Assembly: GCA_951812725.1 (NCBI GenBank)
Contig: OX638330.1
Coordinates: 4,071,405-4,135,404 of the forward strand
Direction: 5' to 3'
Source of the DNA: an uncultured Caldilineaceae bacterium
GTDB lineage: Bacteria > Chloroflexota > Anaerolineae > Caldilineales > Caldilineaceae
Length of the DNA stretch: 64,000 nt
This document shows positions 19,230 to 27,550 of the stretch, one piece after another. The position numbers and the translations under genes were made by a program. The notes beneath the pieces are model-generated. The model searched no databases. It saw nothing but the letters and a program-made list of their open reading frames with translations, and was not told the origin of the DNA. Position 1 is the first letter of the stretch; each line of letters opens with the position of its first letter.

Positions 19230-19613
19230 TTACGCCAGCGCCACAAAGCGGGCTCGAATAATGACCTCCATCAGAAAGAAACAGACGATTGCGAATAGTA
19301 TAGTCTTTACATTTTCGTCCTGCATACGACTCAGGTATAGATAGGCTGCCGGCAGGGTGATGACGGCGACGGTAGCGTAGAGAATATGCACAAATCCGCG
19401 TGACAGATTCCCATCCAATCCTTGGCCGTAGAGCAGCCACCCCAACAGAAACTCAATGATAATCAGTATTTCGCCGATTGCGGCGGCGCCGTACCAGCTG
19501 CCGTCGAGCGGGCGGGAGCGAACACGGAGCCAGATGGCCCAGACACCGAGTGCGATGAAGAACAGGATACCAGTTTGGGCCAGACCGCGATGAATTTCGC
19601 TCAGAGTTTCCAC
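19230..19613 (-). CDS. Small four-helix membrane protein
   Basis: A 127-residue integral membrane protein with four predicted transmembrane helices: GILFFIALGVWAIWL, AAIGEILIIIEFLLGWLLYG, FVHILYATVAVITLPAAYLYL and a last one with TILFAIVCFFLMEVIIRA. It is not recognised as a named family, though the pattern is common in Chloroflexota. A 134-base gap separates it from the HNH gene and 86 bases from the glycosidase-like gene. Confidence 0.65.
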   Translation of the reverse strand: METLSEIHRGLAQTGILFFIALGVWAIWLRVRSRPLDGSWYGAAAIGEILIIIEFLLGWLLYGQGLDGNLSRGFVHILYATVAVITLPAAYLYLSRMQDENVKTILFAIVCFFLMEVIIRARFVALA

Positions 19614-19699
19614 AGCAACGAAGGATTGTGGTTGATCTGCAGGTACCGGTAGTCAGCCATTTGGCATCTGCTCGCCGGGCAGTGGGAAGTTTTAAGTGC

Positions 19700-21112
19700 T
19701 TACCGCTGCGGATGGACGCTCAGGTATTGGTGCAGCACTGATTCCACATGCCCGCCAATCTCGTAGGATTCCCAGCCGGGGCTGCCCGCCAGCGCGAAAA
19801 TGCATCCGCCCAACACATACGAATCCTGTTGCATTGCCTGATCATACCAGACCAGCTGTTCAGCATATGCGCCGGGCCCCCAGGAACCGAAGCCGTGCTG
19901 CGCCCAATAGGTTTGAAAGTGCTGCCATCCCATTGCGTCCTGCGGGCCTGGGCGATTGCCGACAAGACCGTCTACGCCCAATTCGGTCATCACCAGCGGG
20001 ATCGCTCGGCCAGCCGGCTTCAAAACCTGATTGTAGAGCTGGCGGTAACGCAGTGTTAGCCAGCCGGTATCATGCGGTGCGACGCCCGGGTAGCGGCCCT
20101 GATTGTCACGGGTGCTGGCATAGTAGATGGTGGGCGCGGAATATTCGTGCAGTCCCAACCATCCGTCGTGGGCCTGGGCTTCGGCGACAGCGGGCAGAAA
20201 GTGCTCCCACATCTCTGGGGCCGGCTGGCCGGTACCGAAGTTGCCGATAACACTGCGGAAACCACCTTGAGCGAGCAGACGGGTCCGCTCGACCTCGAAC
20301 TCGGTCAGGCGTTTGAACTCGTCAAGGTTTCCGGCCACCGGCTCGTTGTAGGCCTCCCAGCCGTCGAAATAGTTGCGGCGTTCCGGGTGGTCTGCCAAGG
20401 GCCAGAGGCGATTGGCGAAATCCTGTGCCGCGGCCTTTGCATTGAGATTTTGCAACTGCAGCTGAGGAAGGTCGATGCGTCCAATCAGTTTTGTATAGGG
20501 AGCAGCCTCTTTGATCTGGCGAGCGAAGCGGAAGTCCAATTCCAGTGTCTTAACGACGGCGACGCCGCCGCTGCGCAGCATGTTGAACACGCTGGGATGG
20601 TTGCGTGTGATGAACAGACCCAGTTTGCTCGGTGGGCCGGGCGGGAACGGGGTCACGGTCGGCGTCGGTGTGTAGGTCGGCGTCGGCGGAATCGACGTTT
20701 CGGTCGGGATCGGTGTTTCGGTCGGGAATGGCGTATCGGTCGGAAATGGGGTGGTGGTCGCTTTGGGCGGTGTCGGCGCAAATGCAGGCGCGGCGGGGCG
20801 TAATCCCCGCATTTGGACCCAGGGCAGATACCCATTGTACGCGCCGGGCGTTGAGGAAGCTGCCGGCAAGGAGGAGGCGTCCAAGGCGGAAACGTCGACG
20901 GTGGAGCCTCCGTTGCGACAGGCCCCCACTAGCATGCCAAGCCCAGCGGCCGCAGCCCCCAGGAAGCGTCGCCGTGACCAGACTGGTTGCCCTTCGGGAG
21001 ACTTTTGCCGGCCCTGCTTGGGCACGGTCGTCCCTGGCTTATGCTCGGAATTCGGATCGGGACTGCCCTGACCGTCCGTACTCGAGGAAGTAGGAAGGTT
21101 CTCTGCTGTCAT
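19700..21112 (-). CDS. Tat-exported lipoprotein with a glycoside hydrolase-like TIM barrel
   Basis: A 470-residue exported protein. A long polar N-region carries the twin-arginine motif SRRRFLG, followed by a hydrophobic stretch and lipobox LVGAC, so it is probably a Tat-dependent lipoprotein. A Thr/Pro-rich linker follows (about 115-165). The C-terminal barrel (about 170-465) has GWEAYNEP, with Glu as candidate acid/base, and LVMTELGVDG, with Glu as candidate nucleophile, as in clan GH-A enzymes. The substrate is unknown. ATG 21112 is preferred over the open frame to 21268, which would add a non-conserved segment. Confidence 0.75.
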   Translation of the reverse strand: MTAENLPTSSSTDGQGSPDPNSEHKPGTTVPKQGRQKSPEGQPVWSRRRFLGAAAAGLGMLVGACRNGGSTVDVSALDASSLPAASSTPGAYNGYLPWVQMRGLRPAAPAFAPTPPKATTTPFPTDTPFPTETPIPTETSIPPTPTYTPTPTVTPFPPGPPSKLGLFITRNHPSVFNMLRSGGVAVVKTLELDFRFARQIKEAAPYTKLIGRIDLPQLQLQNLNAKAAAQDFANRLWPLADHPERRNYFDGWEAYNEPVAGNLDEFKRLTEFEVERTRLLAQGGFRSVIGNFGTGQPAPEMWEHFLPAVAEAQAHDGWLGLHEYSAPTIYYASTRDNQGRYPGVAPHDTGWLTLRYRQLYNQVLKPAGRAIPLVMTELGVDGLVGNRPGPQDAMGWQHFQTYWAQHGFGSWGPGAYAEQLVWYDQAMQQDSYVLGGCIFALAGSPGWESYEIGGHVESVLHQYLSVHPQR

Positions 21113-21189
21113 GTGAATACTATAGCATTGACTTGGCAGCGTTTCAAAGTGTAGAGCGCTATTGACGGCGCCGGTCTGTTTTGAGAGGG

Positions 21190-21345
21190 TCGGGGGATAG
21201 TGGATAGTGGATAGTGAACACCAGTGGCTGGAGACGGGTGCGGCGGTGGCGAGGCGGGGGGGCCGCACAGGGGAGGGCAGAAGGCCCGACTGCCCAGAAC
21301 TGCAGTGGTCAGTGATCAGTGGTTAGTGGTCAGTGGACTGAGACT
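21190..21345. repeat. Simple repeats and a degenerate copy of the structured element
   Basis: GGATAGT-type tandem heptamers begin near 21195 and GGTCAGT-type heptamers run about 21306-21340. Between them, 21254-21296 resembles the 3' half of the dispersed structured repeat (GGGCAGAAGGCCC, then GACTGCCCA). Confidence 0.5.
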
Positions 21346-21384
21346 GCAGGTGGGGTAGGAGACATTGTTGGCTAGACACGTTGC

Positions 21385-21500
21385 TGGAGCGGCACTGCTG
21401 GAATGAGCACACACGGTCGATGAGCGATGGTTTTGTAGGGGGCGTTGCGGGGGCGCAGCCCCTGCACAAGGGAGGGCCGAAGGCCCGACCGCCCATATGG
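21385..21500. repeat. Dispersed structured repeat, copy B
   Basis: Matches copies at 6138 and 48928. The GGGGC-GCA-GCCCC hairpin is unchanged. The second hairpin is GGGCC-GAA-GGCCC (21474-21486), so both sides of the stem differ from copy A while pairing is kept. It lies just upstream of the selenoprotein promoter. Confidence 0.75.
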
Positions 21501-21562
21501 ACCTTCACCTCTTGCAGCGCTTGCCAATTCAGGGTATGCACCAGGTCCGAAGATTTTCCGGT

Positions 21563-21591
21563 TTGCCGATCCGCAGGCAAACTGCTATACT
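21563..21591 (+). promoter_or_regulatory. Promoter of the SelW-like selenoprotein gene
   Basis: TTGCCG (21563-21568), 17 bases, then TATACT (21586-21591) preceded by TGC, an extended -10. Transcription would start about 55 bases before the start codon. Confidence 0.55.
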
Positions 21592-21651
21592 GCTGCGAGT
21601 AGTAAATATCATTTGCGGCGCCGAGAGACCGTCCAGCGACAGGAGAGAACT

Positions 21652-21918
21652 ATGGAGAAGTACAAGGTTAGTATCGAATACTGCGTACAATGAAACTACA
21701 CTCCTAAAGCCGTCCGTGCGGCGGCTGACCTACTGGAGAATTTCACGCCAGCGATTGAAAGCCTCGAGATGATCCCTTCGGGTGGTGGACTGTTTGAGGT
21801 GCTGGCAGGCGATACGCTTGTGTACAGCAAGAAGGCTGAGGGCCGTCATGCGGAAGAAGGGGAGGTACTCAATCTCTTCTCGGAGGCTATCGGTCTGGAG
21901 CCGGCCCCGCGTGCGTAA
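21652..21918 (+). CDS. SelW-like Rdx-family selenoprotein, in-frame TGA read as selenocysteine
   Basis: An 88-residue thioredoxin-like Rdx-family protein (SelW/SelT/SelH group). ATG 21652 has AGGAG six bases upstream. The frame runs through TGA 21691-21693 to TAA 21916. Read as selenocysteine, the TGA gives Cys11-Val-Gln-Sec14, the family's CxxU redox motif, directly after IEY as expected. The sequence beyond the TGA stays typical: NYTPKAVRAAADLLENF, IESLEMIPSGGG, FEV, LVYSKKAEGR. A SECIS-like hairpin follows the TGA, and promoter and terminator bracket the gene. Conventional gene calling stops at codon 14 and misses it. A nonsense mutation is unlikely given the intact remainder. No selA/B/C/D genes are in this window. 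Confidence 0.85.
21708..21726 (+). promoter_or_regulatory. Candidate bacterial SECIS hairpin
   Basis: A 7-bp stem (A plus GCCGTC pairing with GGCGGC plus T, one G-T pair) closes the loop CGTGC (21715-21719). The loop begins 21 bases after the TGA and has G as its second base, within the known geometry of SelB-binding hairpins. Confidence 0.6.
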
Positions 21919-21970
21919 GCACGTTCTTGGCGAACTGATTTGAGGCGCTAGCCGTCAGGTGAGCGCAATG

Positions 21971-22006
21971 CCCGCTGCAAGGATGCTTGCAGCGGGTTTT
22001 CTTTTT
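21971..22006 (+). terminator. Rho-independent terminator of the selenoprotein gene
   Basis: CCCGCTGCAAG, loop GATG, CTTGCAGCGGG: a perfect 11-bp stem followed by TTTTCTTTTT, 53 bases past the stop codon. Confidence 0.9.
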
Positions 22007-22075
22007 GTGAAGATTGGGAACGAAGCGTCCTCCGGGTGGTGAAGTTCCCATGTGCGTCTGCCAGTTAGGGGAGTT

Positions 22076-22828
22076 TCAGAGGCCGGTCGGCAGGTCAACG
22101 AACTCGAAAGCGACGCCGAAACGTTGGGCCAGATGTTCACCCAAGGCCTGCACGCCTACGGTTTCAGAAGTGTAGTGGCCGCCGTACAGGAGATTGATCC
22201 CTATGTTGGCGGCATCGTAGTATTGGGCATGGCTCGTCTCGCCGGTGACGTAGGCGTCACAGCCGAGGTTGGCGGCGTCGGTGATCTTGTCAGCGCCGAA
22301 CCCGCTGAGTATGCCCACCGTACGCACCATTTGCGGCCCTTCGGCCTGGGTAAGTTGCGGACTCCCCACCTGTTCCTCAAAGCGCGCCACCAGTTCGCTA
22401 AAGGCGACCGGCTCTTCGTACTCGGCCAGGACGGCGAGGGGAGTGCCTTTGACGTTGGCCCACCAGTCGATGATGGTCAGGCCGAGCCGCCGGGCCAGTT
22501 CGGCGTTATTGCCCCACTGCGGATGGGCATCCAAGGGCAGATGGGCGGCGTAGAGGTTGAGATCGTTCTCGATGAAAGTGCGGACGAGGCGACCGTAGCT
22601 ACCGGCCAGAGGCTGGGCTCCGCCCCAGAGAATGCCGTGATGTACCAGCATGAGGTCGGCGTCGCGCTCAAGCGCGGCATGGACGCAGGGCAGGTGTGCG
22701 TCCACCAGCCCGACGATTTTTTCTACCTGGGTGCGCCCTTCTATTTGCAGCCCCTGGGGGCCGTAGTCTTCGATATCGCTGATGCGCAGCGTGTCGTCAA
22801 GATAGCGGACCAGCGTCTCCCGTTGCAT
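22076..22828 (-). CDS. NIF3-like dinuclear metal centre protein (YbgI/DUF34)
   Basis: A 250-residue protein of the NIF3/YbgI family, ring-forming proteins with a two-metal site; a hydrolase role is suspected, possibly on damaged GTP-cyclohydrolase-type compounds, but not settled. Family features are the metal-binding LMLVHHGILWGG with its His pair, NLYAAHLPLDAHP, and the late DAYVTGETSHAQ and GGHYTSE motifs that complete the site. The length is standard for the short form. AAGGAG lies just upstream of the start at 22828. The convergent selenoprotein terminator lies downstream. Confidence 0.9.
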   Translation of the reverse strand: MQRETLVRYLDDTLRISDIEDYGPQGLQIEGRTQVEKIVGLVDAHLPCVHAALERDADLMLVHHGILWGGAQPLAGSYGRLVRTFIENDLNLYAAHLPLDAHPQWGNNAELARRLGLTIIDWWANVKGTPLAVLAEYEEPVAFSELVARFEEQVGSPQLTQAEGPQMVRTVGILSGFGADKITDAANLGCDAYVTGETSHAQYYDAANIGINLLYGGHYTSETVGVQALGEHLAQRFGVAFEFVDLPTGL

Positions 22829-22935
22829 AGGAACACTCCTTCCGGCAAGAAAATGAAAAGGGTAGAGAGATTCAAGCTTGCGGCCGTGTCGTCGTCTGAA
22901 CAGAGGGGCGCGCAGCCAAGACTGGGCGGCCTTCC

Positions 22936-23166
22936 CTAGGGAGGACCCTCCAGGTCGTTCAGGGCTTGCGGGCTGCGGCGCACAAATTTCTTGACGCCGC
23001 GGGCGAATTTTCGCCGAGGCAGAAGGACGCGACGCCCGCAGATTTCACAGAGCATGCCGATGTCGGCGCCGACGCGAACGATTTCCCAGCGGTCGCCGCC
23101 GCAGGGATGCGTTTTGCGCATCTGAACCAGATCGCCGATGTAGAGCTTTTCGTTAATGGCAAGCAT
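22936..23166 (-). CDS. DUF951 protein
   Basis: A 76-residue basic protein. The core DLVQMRKTHPCGGDRW with EIVRVGADIGMLCEICGRRVLLPRR is diagnostic of DUF951, small proteins of Firmicutes and Chloroflexota with three conserved Cys that may bind zinc or nucleic acid. The function is unknown. It is encoded 107 bases upstream of the NIF3-like gene and may share its transcript. Confidence 0.9.
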   Translation of the reverse strand: MLAINEKLYIGDLVQMRKTHPCGGDRWEIVRVGADIGMLCEICGRRVLLPRRKFARGVKKFVRRSPQALNDLEGPP

Positions 23167-23239
23167 TGGTAGTGAAAACCGTCAACCTGATGGCTGCATG
23201 AACTTAAATGCCATTTATCTGATAGTTGGCGGTCCAGCC

Positions 23240-24547
23240 TTATTGGCCCACAGGCGCCTCTGTCGGACGGGCAGCGGCCGCGCTGGTTCCACTGCGCAGG
23301 AGTCCTCCGAGCGCCAATACAAAGCTGAGCAGATAGACGAGCCAACCCAGGAAGGGGATCCGGCCGAGGACGACTATCAGGAGCGCGCCCATTAGCAGGA
23401 GGAGTAGCGGACTGCGATCACCGCCGAGCCGCTCACCGATTTTCTCGCCCAGCCAGACACCTGTGAGCAGGGGGCTGAGGAACCAGATGACGGCAGACGA
23501 GGCGACCAAAAATACGAACACAGCGATTCCAGGAAGTACGCCCCAGAACGCCCAGGTAAAGGCGACCAGAATGCCTGAAGCGACAGGGATGAAGATGAGC
23601 AGCGCTGCGGCCAGCAGGCCGTACAGCCCGGTTCCTACCGGATTTGATCGAATCGCGGCGGCAGGACGGACCAGTATATTGGGCCGAAAACGGAGCAGCA
23701 GCCAGCCGAGAATGGCGACGCCGATGCCGATGGCGACGGTCCGGAAGATCCAGCCGAATATGGCCCCAACGATCGTGCCGCCAGCGGCTTGATCCTCAGC
23801 CGGCGCCTCATATTGGATGTCGCGGGCGAAGCCGGCGGGAAATTGGAGTTGCTCCGGGGCGGAGTACTTGAGTTCGCCGCCGATGCGTGCGGAATCACCG
23901 GCGCTGATTTCTCCGGCTTGAATGTCGGCATCGCCGCCGATTGCACCTGAAAGATGGAGCGTCCCCAAGCCGGCGCGGAGGTCACCCCCAATAGCGCCGG
24001 AGATGTCGGCGCCGCCAGCAACGACGAATGCGTCACCTCCAATCTCGCCAGTGACGCGCAATCCTGATGGGGTCGATTGCGGTCCCATGCCGGCGGGGAT
24101 GTCTGCCGGCCCACCGCCGGCGGCAAGGAAAGCATCGTCGGCGACGATGCCGGAAAGTTCGATGCCGCTTCCTCCTACACGCAGATCGTCCAGGATCGTA
24201 CCGTTGATGAGGATTGAGGTAGCCGCGGCCCACATGTCACCTTGGATAATTCCGGTCGGGCTGATTTCGATGTTGTTGGCGAGGGCGACAAGGTCACCTT
24301 CGACAACGCCGGTTGGGCCGATTTCGATGATGTTGCCGGCGGCGATAAGGTCACCTTTGACGATGCCATCGATATAGATCTCTGTGGCGGCCACATAGAG
24401 ATCATCATCGACAATCTCACCTGCGGCGAGGCGGTAGGATTCGTCGCCGAAAAGTTCAGCGGACAGGGCGGCGCCGGAAACGGCCACGGCCAGAAAGGCC
24501 ATGAACGCCACTACCAACCAACGAATGTTTACCGTTCGCAAAATCAT
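23240..24547 (-). CDS. Bactofilin-like (polymer-forming) repeat protein with C-terminal membrane helices
   Basis: A 435-residue protein. A cleavable signal or anchor (LVVAFMAFLAVAVSGAALSA) is followed by about 230 residues of short beta-helix repeats such as EIYIDGIVKGDLIAAGN and EISPTGIIQGDMWAAATS, the DUF583/bactofilin-like pattern. The last 180 residues hold four or five transmembrane helices separated by Gly/Arg loops. Unlike cytoskeletal bactofilins, the repeats should face outside the membrane. ATG 24547 is chosen because AGGAG lies upstream; the frame extends to 24601. A role in envelope shape or secretion is possible but unproven. Confidence 0.8.
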   Translation of the reverse strand: MILRTVNIRWLVVAFMAFLAVAVSGAALSAELFGDESYRLAAGEIVDDDLYVAATEIYIDGIVKGDLIAAGNIIEIGPTGVVEGDLVALANNIEISPTGIIQGDMWAAATSILINGTILDDLRVGGSGIELSGIVADDAFLAAGGGPADIPAGMGPQSTPSGLRVTGEIGGDAFVVAGGADISGAIGGDLRAGLGTLHLSGAIGGDADIQAGEISAGDSARIGGELKYSAPEQLQFPAGFARDIQYEAPAEDQAAGGTIVGAIFGWIFRTVAIGIGVAILGWLLLRFRPNILVRPAAAIRSNPVGTGLYGLLAAALLIFIPVASGILVAFTWAFWGVLPGIAVFVFLVASSAVIWFLSPLLTGVWLGEKIGERLGGDRSPLLLLLMGALLIVVLGRIPFLGWLVYLLSFVLALGGLLRSGTSAAAARPTEAPVGQ

Positions 24548-24777
24548 TTTTCGTCTCCTGACAGTTGATGCTGAGCCGATATTTGCACGCCAACTCCACA
24601 TCAGCCAACAGTGGAGACAGGTGAAAAACGGGCGACCCGGCGGGATTCGTCATGATAGTACACTACCAGTTGAAGTCCCCCAAAGTTTCGCACTCAGAGT
24701 TGGAATTGGCACCCATCAATCTTCGCTAGAAAGGGAGAGAAAAACTCAGTGATTTGCGGTTGTGGTTTTCGATCTCG

Positions 24778-25653
24778 TCAGATGACATTATGGAACAGAT
24801 CCGGCTCCTGGTACGCGCTTGGAGCTGGATAGGCGCGGGTGTAGTTTTCGTAGCGGGACAGACGGCGGCGCAGCGGGCCCGGCAGCGCCCTCATCATAGA
24901 CGGGCCGCCACTGTACTGGCTGGCATGAGCGCGGCTGGCCCGTTCTTTGTGTCCGAGGAAGGCGCGTACGTCGACGCGGGCGTGGATGGGGGTCTCCCAG
25001 CCGGCGATCTCGACCAGATCGACGTCTTGATTACGGCCCACCTGGCGGGGGTTGCGGCCTGTCAGCTGCATGAATTTGACGATCCAGCGCAGCATTCTTT
25101 TGTCGAAGCTGGAGTAGTAGAGTTTCTGGGCGGCATGGGGAGGCAAGCCGCCGCCGCCGTTGCGGTCCGTGTTCGAACCGTCCGCCAGTCCAGCGGCATA
25201 AAATGCAGCGGTGACGGCCTCGCAGCAGCGAATGTGATCGGGGTGGCCATAGCCGCCGTAGGGATCGTGGGTGATGGCGACCTGCGGTTTCAAGCGGCGG
25301 AAATAGTCGATTAGTTCGGTGGTCAACTGCTCCGGCGGCTGTTGCACGAGCGCCCTGGGATGCTCATTGTCAGGCGAGCCGCGCATGCCGCTGTCGCGGT
25401 AGGGCAGATTCCAGATGGTGGTTACGCCCAGTTCGACGGCGGCGCGGGCAAGTTCCTCGCTGCGTACCTGTGCCAACGTGCGTTCATTCTGACGTTGGTG
25501 GCTCTCGGTTACGGAGCCGGCATCGCCATCGGTGGCGATGATGACATGCACCTGCATGCCCTGCGCAGCGTAGCGGGCCAGTGTTCCTCCCGGCCCGAAA
25601 CTTTCGTCGTCAGGATGGGCAAAGACGCCCAATAGAGTGCGTGAATTATTCAT
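24778..25653 (-). CDS. PIG-L/LmbE-family deacetylase
   Basis: A zinc-dependent N-acetylglucosaminyl deacetylase-fold enzyme of 291 residues, cytoplasmic. The family signature AHPDDESFGPGGTLAR is at about residues 12-27 (His and Asp as zinc ligands and general base). Other hallmarks are ATDGDAGS, LGVTTIWNLPYRDSGMRG, and THDPYGGYGHPDHIRC with the third zinc ligand. Close relatives act on mycothiol and bacillithiol precursors or glycans, but the substrate here is not deducible. It sits 69 bases after the spermidine-synthase-like gene on the same strand. Confidence 0.9.
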   Translation of the reverse strand: MNNSRTLLGVFAHPDDESFGPGGTLARYAAQGMQVHVIIATDGDAGSVTESHQRQNERTLAQVRSEELARAAVELGVTTIWNLPYRDSGMRGSPDNEHPRALVQQPPEQLTTELIDYFRRLKPQVAITHDPYGGYGHPDHIRCCEAVTAAFYAAGLADGSNTDRNGGGGLPPHAAQKLYYSSFDKRMLRWIVKFMQLTGRNPRQVGRNQDVDLVEIAGWETPIHARVDVRAFLGHKERASRAHASQYSGGPSMMRALPGPLRRRLSRYENYTRAYPAPSAYQEPDLFHNVI

Positions 25654-25722
25654 TATTTGCTGCTCGCTGGTTGTGGCCGTTGGTTAACGGTTGATAGATG
25701 GCGCCTGCCCCATCGGATCTGC

Positions 25723-27327
25723 TCAATTGCTAAGGAAGCTCCAGATAATTTTATGCACAAGTTGCTCGACCGGCGCGCGGTCGTCGGTAAACACGGGGGT
25801 CCCCGCGGGTGGATCGGCCGTGCGCACGCGGGACAGATCGCGATCGCATGATGATGGGCTGACGCAACCGGCAACCTCGAGCGCGAACTGACGGAATTCG
25901 TGCGGCAGCGAAACGGGCATGGCCGTGACATTGGCGGTATATGATTCCGGAGGGATCGGCTGGTTAGAGGCGAGGACGAGGGAGTTACCCAAGTCGTCGG
26001 GGGGCCCCGGCTCGTCCACGATGAGCACGGAAGGGAAGACTTCAGCCAGCGTGGCAGCGAGCGCATCGACGAGGGCAAAGTTGGTGGCTGAACGGCCTAC
26101 ATTGACCATGAGGACTCCGTGATGGGTCATATGCTCCCGTGCCAGTTGGAAGAACTCAACGCTCGTGAGATGGAACGGTATATAGGGTGGCCGGTAGGCG
26201 TCCACGAGGATAATGTCGAAGACCTCGTCCTCGGGTTGGTCAAGCAGCCAGCGCCGACCATCGGCTGCCACTGCTGTTAGATTGGGTTGGGTCATGTCGA
26301 AGTAGCGGCGTCCCACTTCGATGATCTGGGGATCGAGCTCGACACCGACGATCTCTACCGGACCGTAGATTTCGGTGTACAGATTGGGCGCGGTGCCGGC
26401 GGCCAGCCCGATTACCAACACGCGTTCGTGCGGGTCGAGCCGGCCCTGCGGTCGAAAGAGCGGCGCCAGCAGGAAATAGTCCCAAATGCCCTGGCTGAGG
26501 AGGCTGTCGGGATGGTAGACGCTGTGGAGGCCGACGCCTTCGTTCAGCTGGAGATGGCGCTCGCTCCCCCATGCCCGGACCAGAATGTAGTTGTAGAGAG
26601 ATTCGTCTTCGTATAGAATTGGGTTATCGTCCTGTCTGTCCCAATGGGCGCGTACGCTGCCGGGGTCGATCAGAGCCAGAACCAGTGTTGCGCAGAGCGC
26701 CAGAAACGCCAGTCCATAGAGCCGCCGGCTTTGACCTTGCAGGAGCGCCGCCACCAGCGTGACGGTCAACAGCCAGAGGGCCAGCAGGTAGAAGCTCCAG
26801 CGGGTGCCGTAGGCGGGGATCAGCCAGAGAACAGGCAGGAAAGTGCCGATGATGCTGCCGCAGGTGCCGATAGCGTAGAGACGACCGGCCACGCGGCCTG
26901 TCTGCTGCAGGTCGGTAACCGCGAGCCGCACCGCCCAAGGGCTGACTGCCCCCAACAGGATCACGGGCAGGCTGAAGAGCAGCAAGACGCCGAGTAGGGC
27001 GCCTGCAAGCAGACCTGGAAGATAGTCGTTCAACCCCACTGCTGCCAAGCGTAGAATGGTTGGACTGATAGCCGGCGTCAGGGCGATGCCCAGACCGGCA
27101 ACCGCAGCGAGCGTTAATAGCGCGCCGAGGCTTGGGAAGCGGTCGGCCAGTTTGCCGCCCAGCCAGGCGCCCACTGCCAAGTAAGACAGGATCAGGCCGA
27201 TCAGGGCGGCCCAAACGATCTGGCTGTTTCCGAACCAGGGTTCAAGAAGACGGGCTGCGCTCAGCTCAACGCCCAGAGTGACTGCGCCCGCCGTGAAGAC
27301 GAGCAAGCGTAAGACAAAGGATTTCAT
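25723..27327 (-). CDS. Membrane-fused spermidine synthase-like methyltransferase-fold protein
   Basis: A 534-residue protein. The N-terminal 215 residues form about seven transmembrane helices, beginning VLRLLVFTAGAVTLGVELSAARLLEPWFG. The C-terminal half (about 240-490) is a Rossmann domain of the spermidine synthase type: VLVIGLAAGTAPNLY, IVGVELDPQIIEVG, VAADGRRWL and FDIILVDAYRPPYIP. Such fused proteins are common in Chloroflexota and Actinobacteria, and polyamine synthesis is not proven for them. On the minus strand TGCTATACT (27382-27390) is a possible extended -10 about 55 bases before the start. Confidence 0.88.
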   Translation of the reverse strand: MKSFVLRLLVFTAGAVTLGVELSAARLLEPWFGNSQIVWAALIGLILSYLAVGAWLGGKLADRFPSLGALLTLAAVAGLGIALTPAISPTILRLAAVGLNDYLPGLLAGALLGVLLLFSLPVILLGAVSPWAVRLAVTDLQQTGRVAGRLYAIGTCGSIIGTFLPVLWLIPAYGTRWSFYLLALWLLTVTLVAALLQGQSRRLYGLAFLALCATLVLALIDPGSVRAHWDRQDDNPILYEDESLYNYILVRAWGSERHLQLNEGVGLHSVYHPDSLLSQGIWDYFLLAPLFRPQGRLDPHERVLVIGLAAGTAPNLYTEIYGPVEIVGVELDPQIIEVGRRYFDMTQPNLTAVAADGRRWLLDQPEDEVFDIILVDAYRPPYIPFHLTSVEFFQLAREHMTHHGVLMVNVGRSATNFALVDALAATLAEVFPSVLIVDEPGPPDDLGNSLVLASNQPIPPESYTANVTAMPVSLPHEFRQFALEVAGCVSPSSCDRDLSRVRTADPPAGTPVFTDDRAPVEQLVHKIIWSFLSN

Positions 27328-27550
27328 ACAGGAGAAACACGATCCCGGTAGCTGCGGTTACGCCCACAGAACTGCTGCAACAGTATAGCACAACAGACAA
27401 GCGCCAGGAGAGATACCAATGACGGTAACAGGGCTACAGCCCCTGTATCTGTGCGATGTATGCGTGCCGTTGTGATTGCTGTTTGCCCGTTGCCAGGTAT
27501 CTCGAATGGGGCCAGAGACGGGCAGAGCAGCTGGGTGAAAGGGGGAAGCG

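Noticed and set aside
21652..21693. Reading the selenoprotein frame as a pseudogene with a nonsense mutation
   Set aside because: The only stop is exactly at the family's redox position, the downstream frame is intact and typical, and promoter, ribosome site, hairpin and terminator are all in place.
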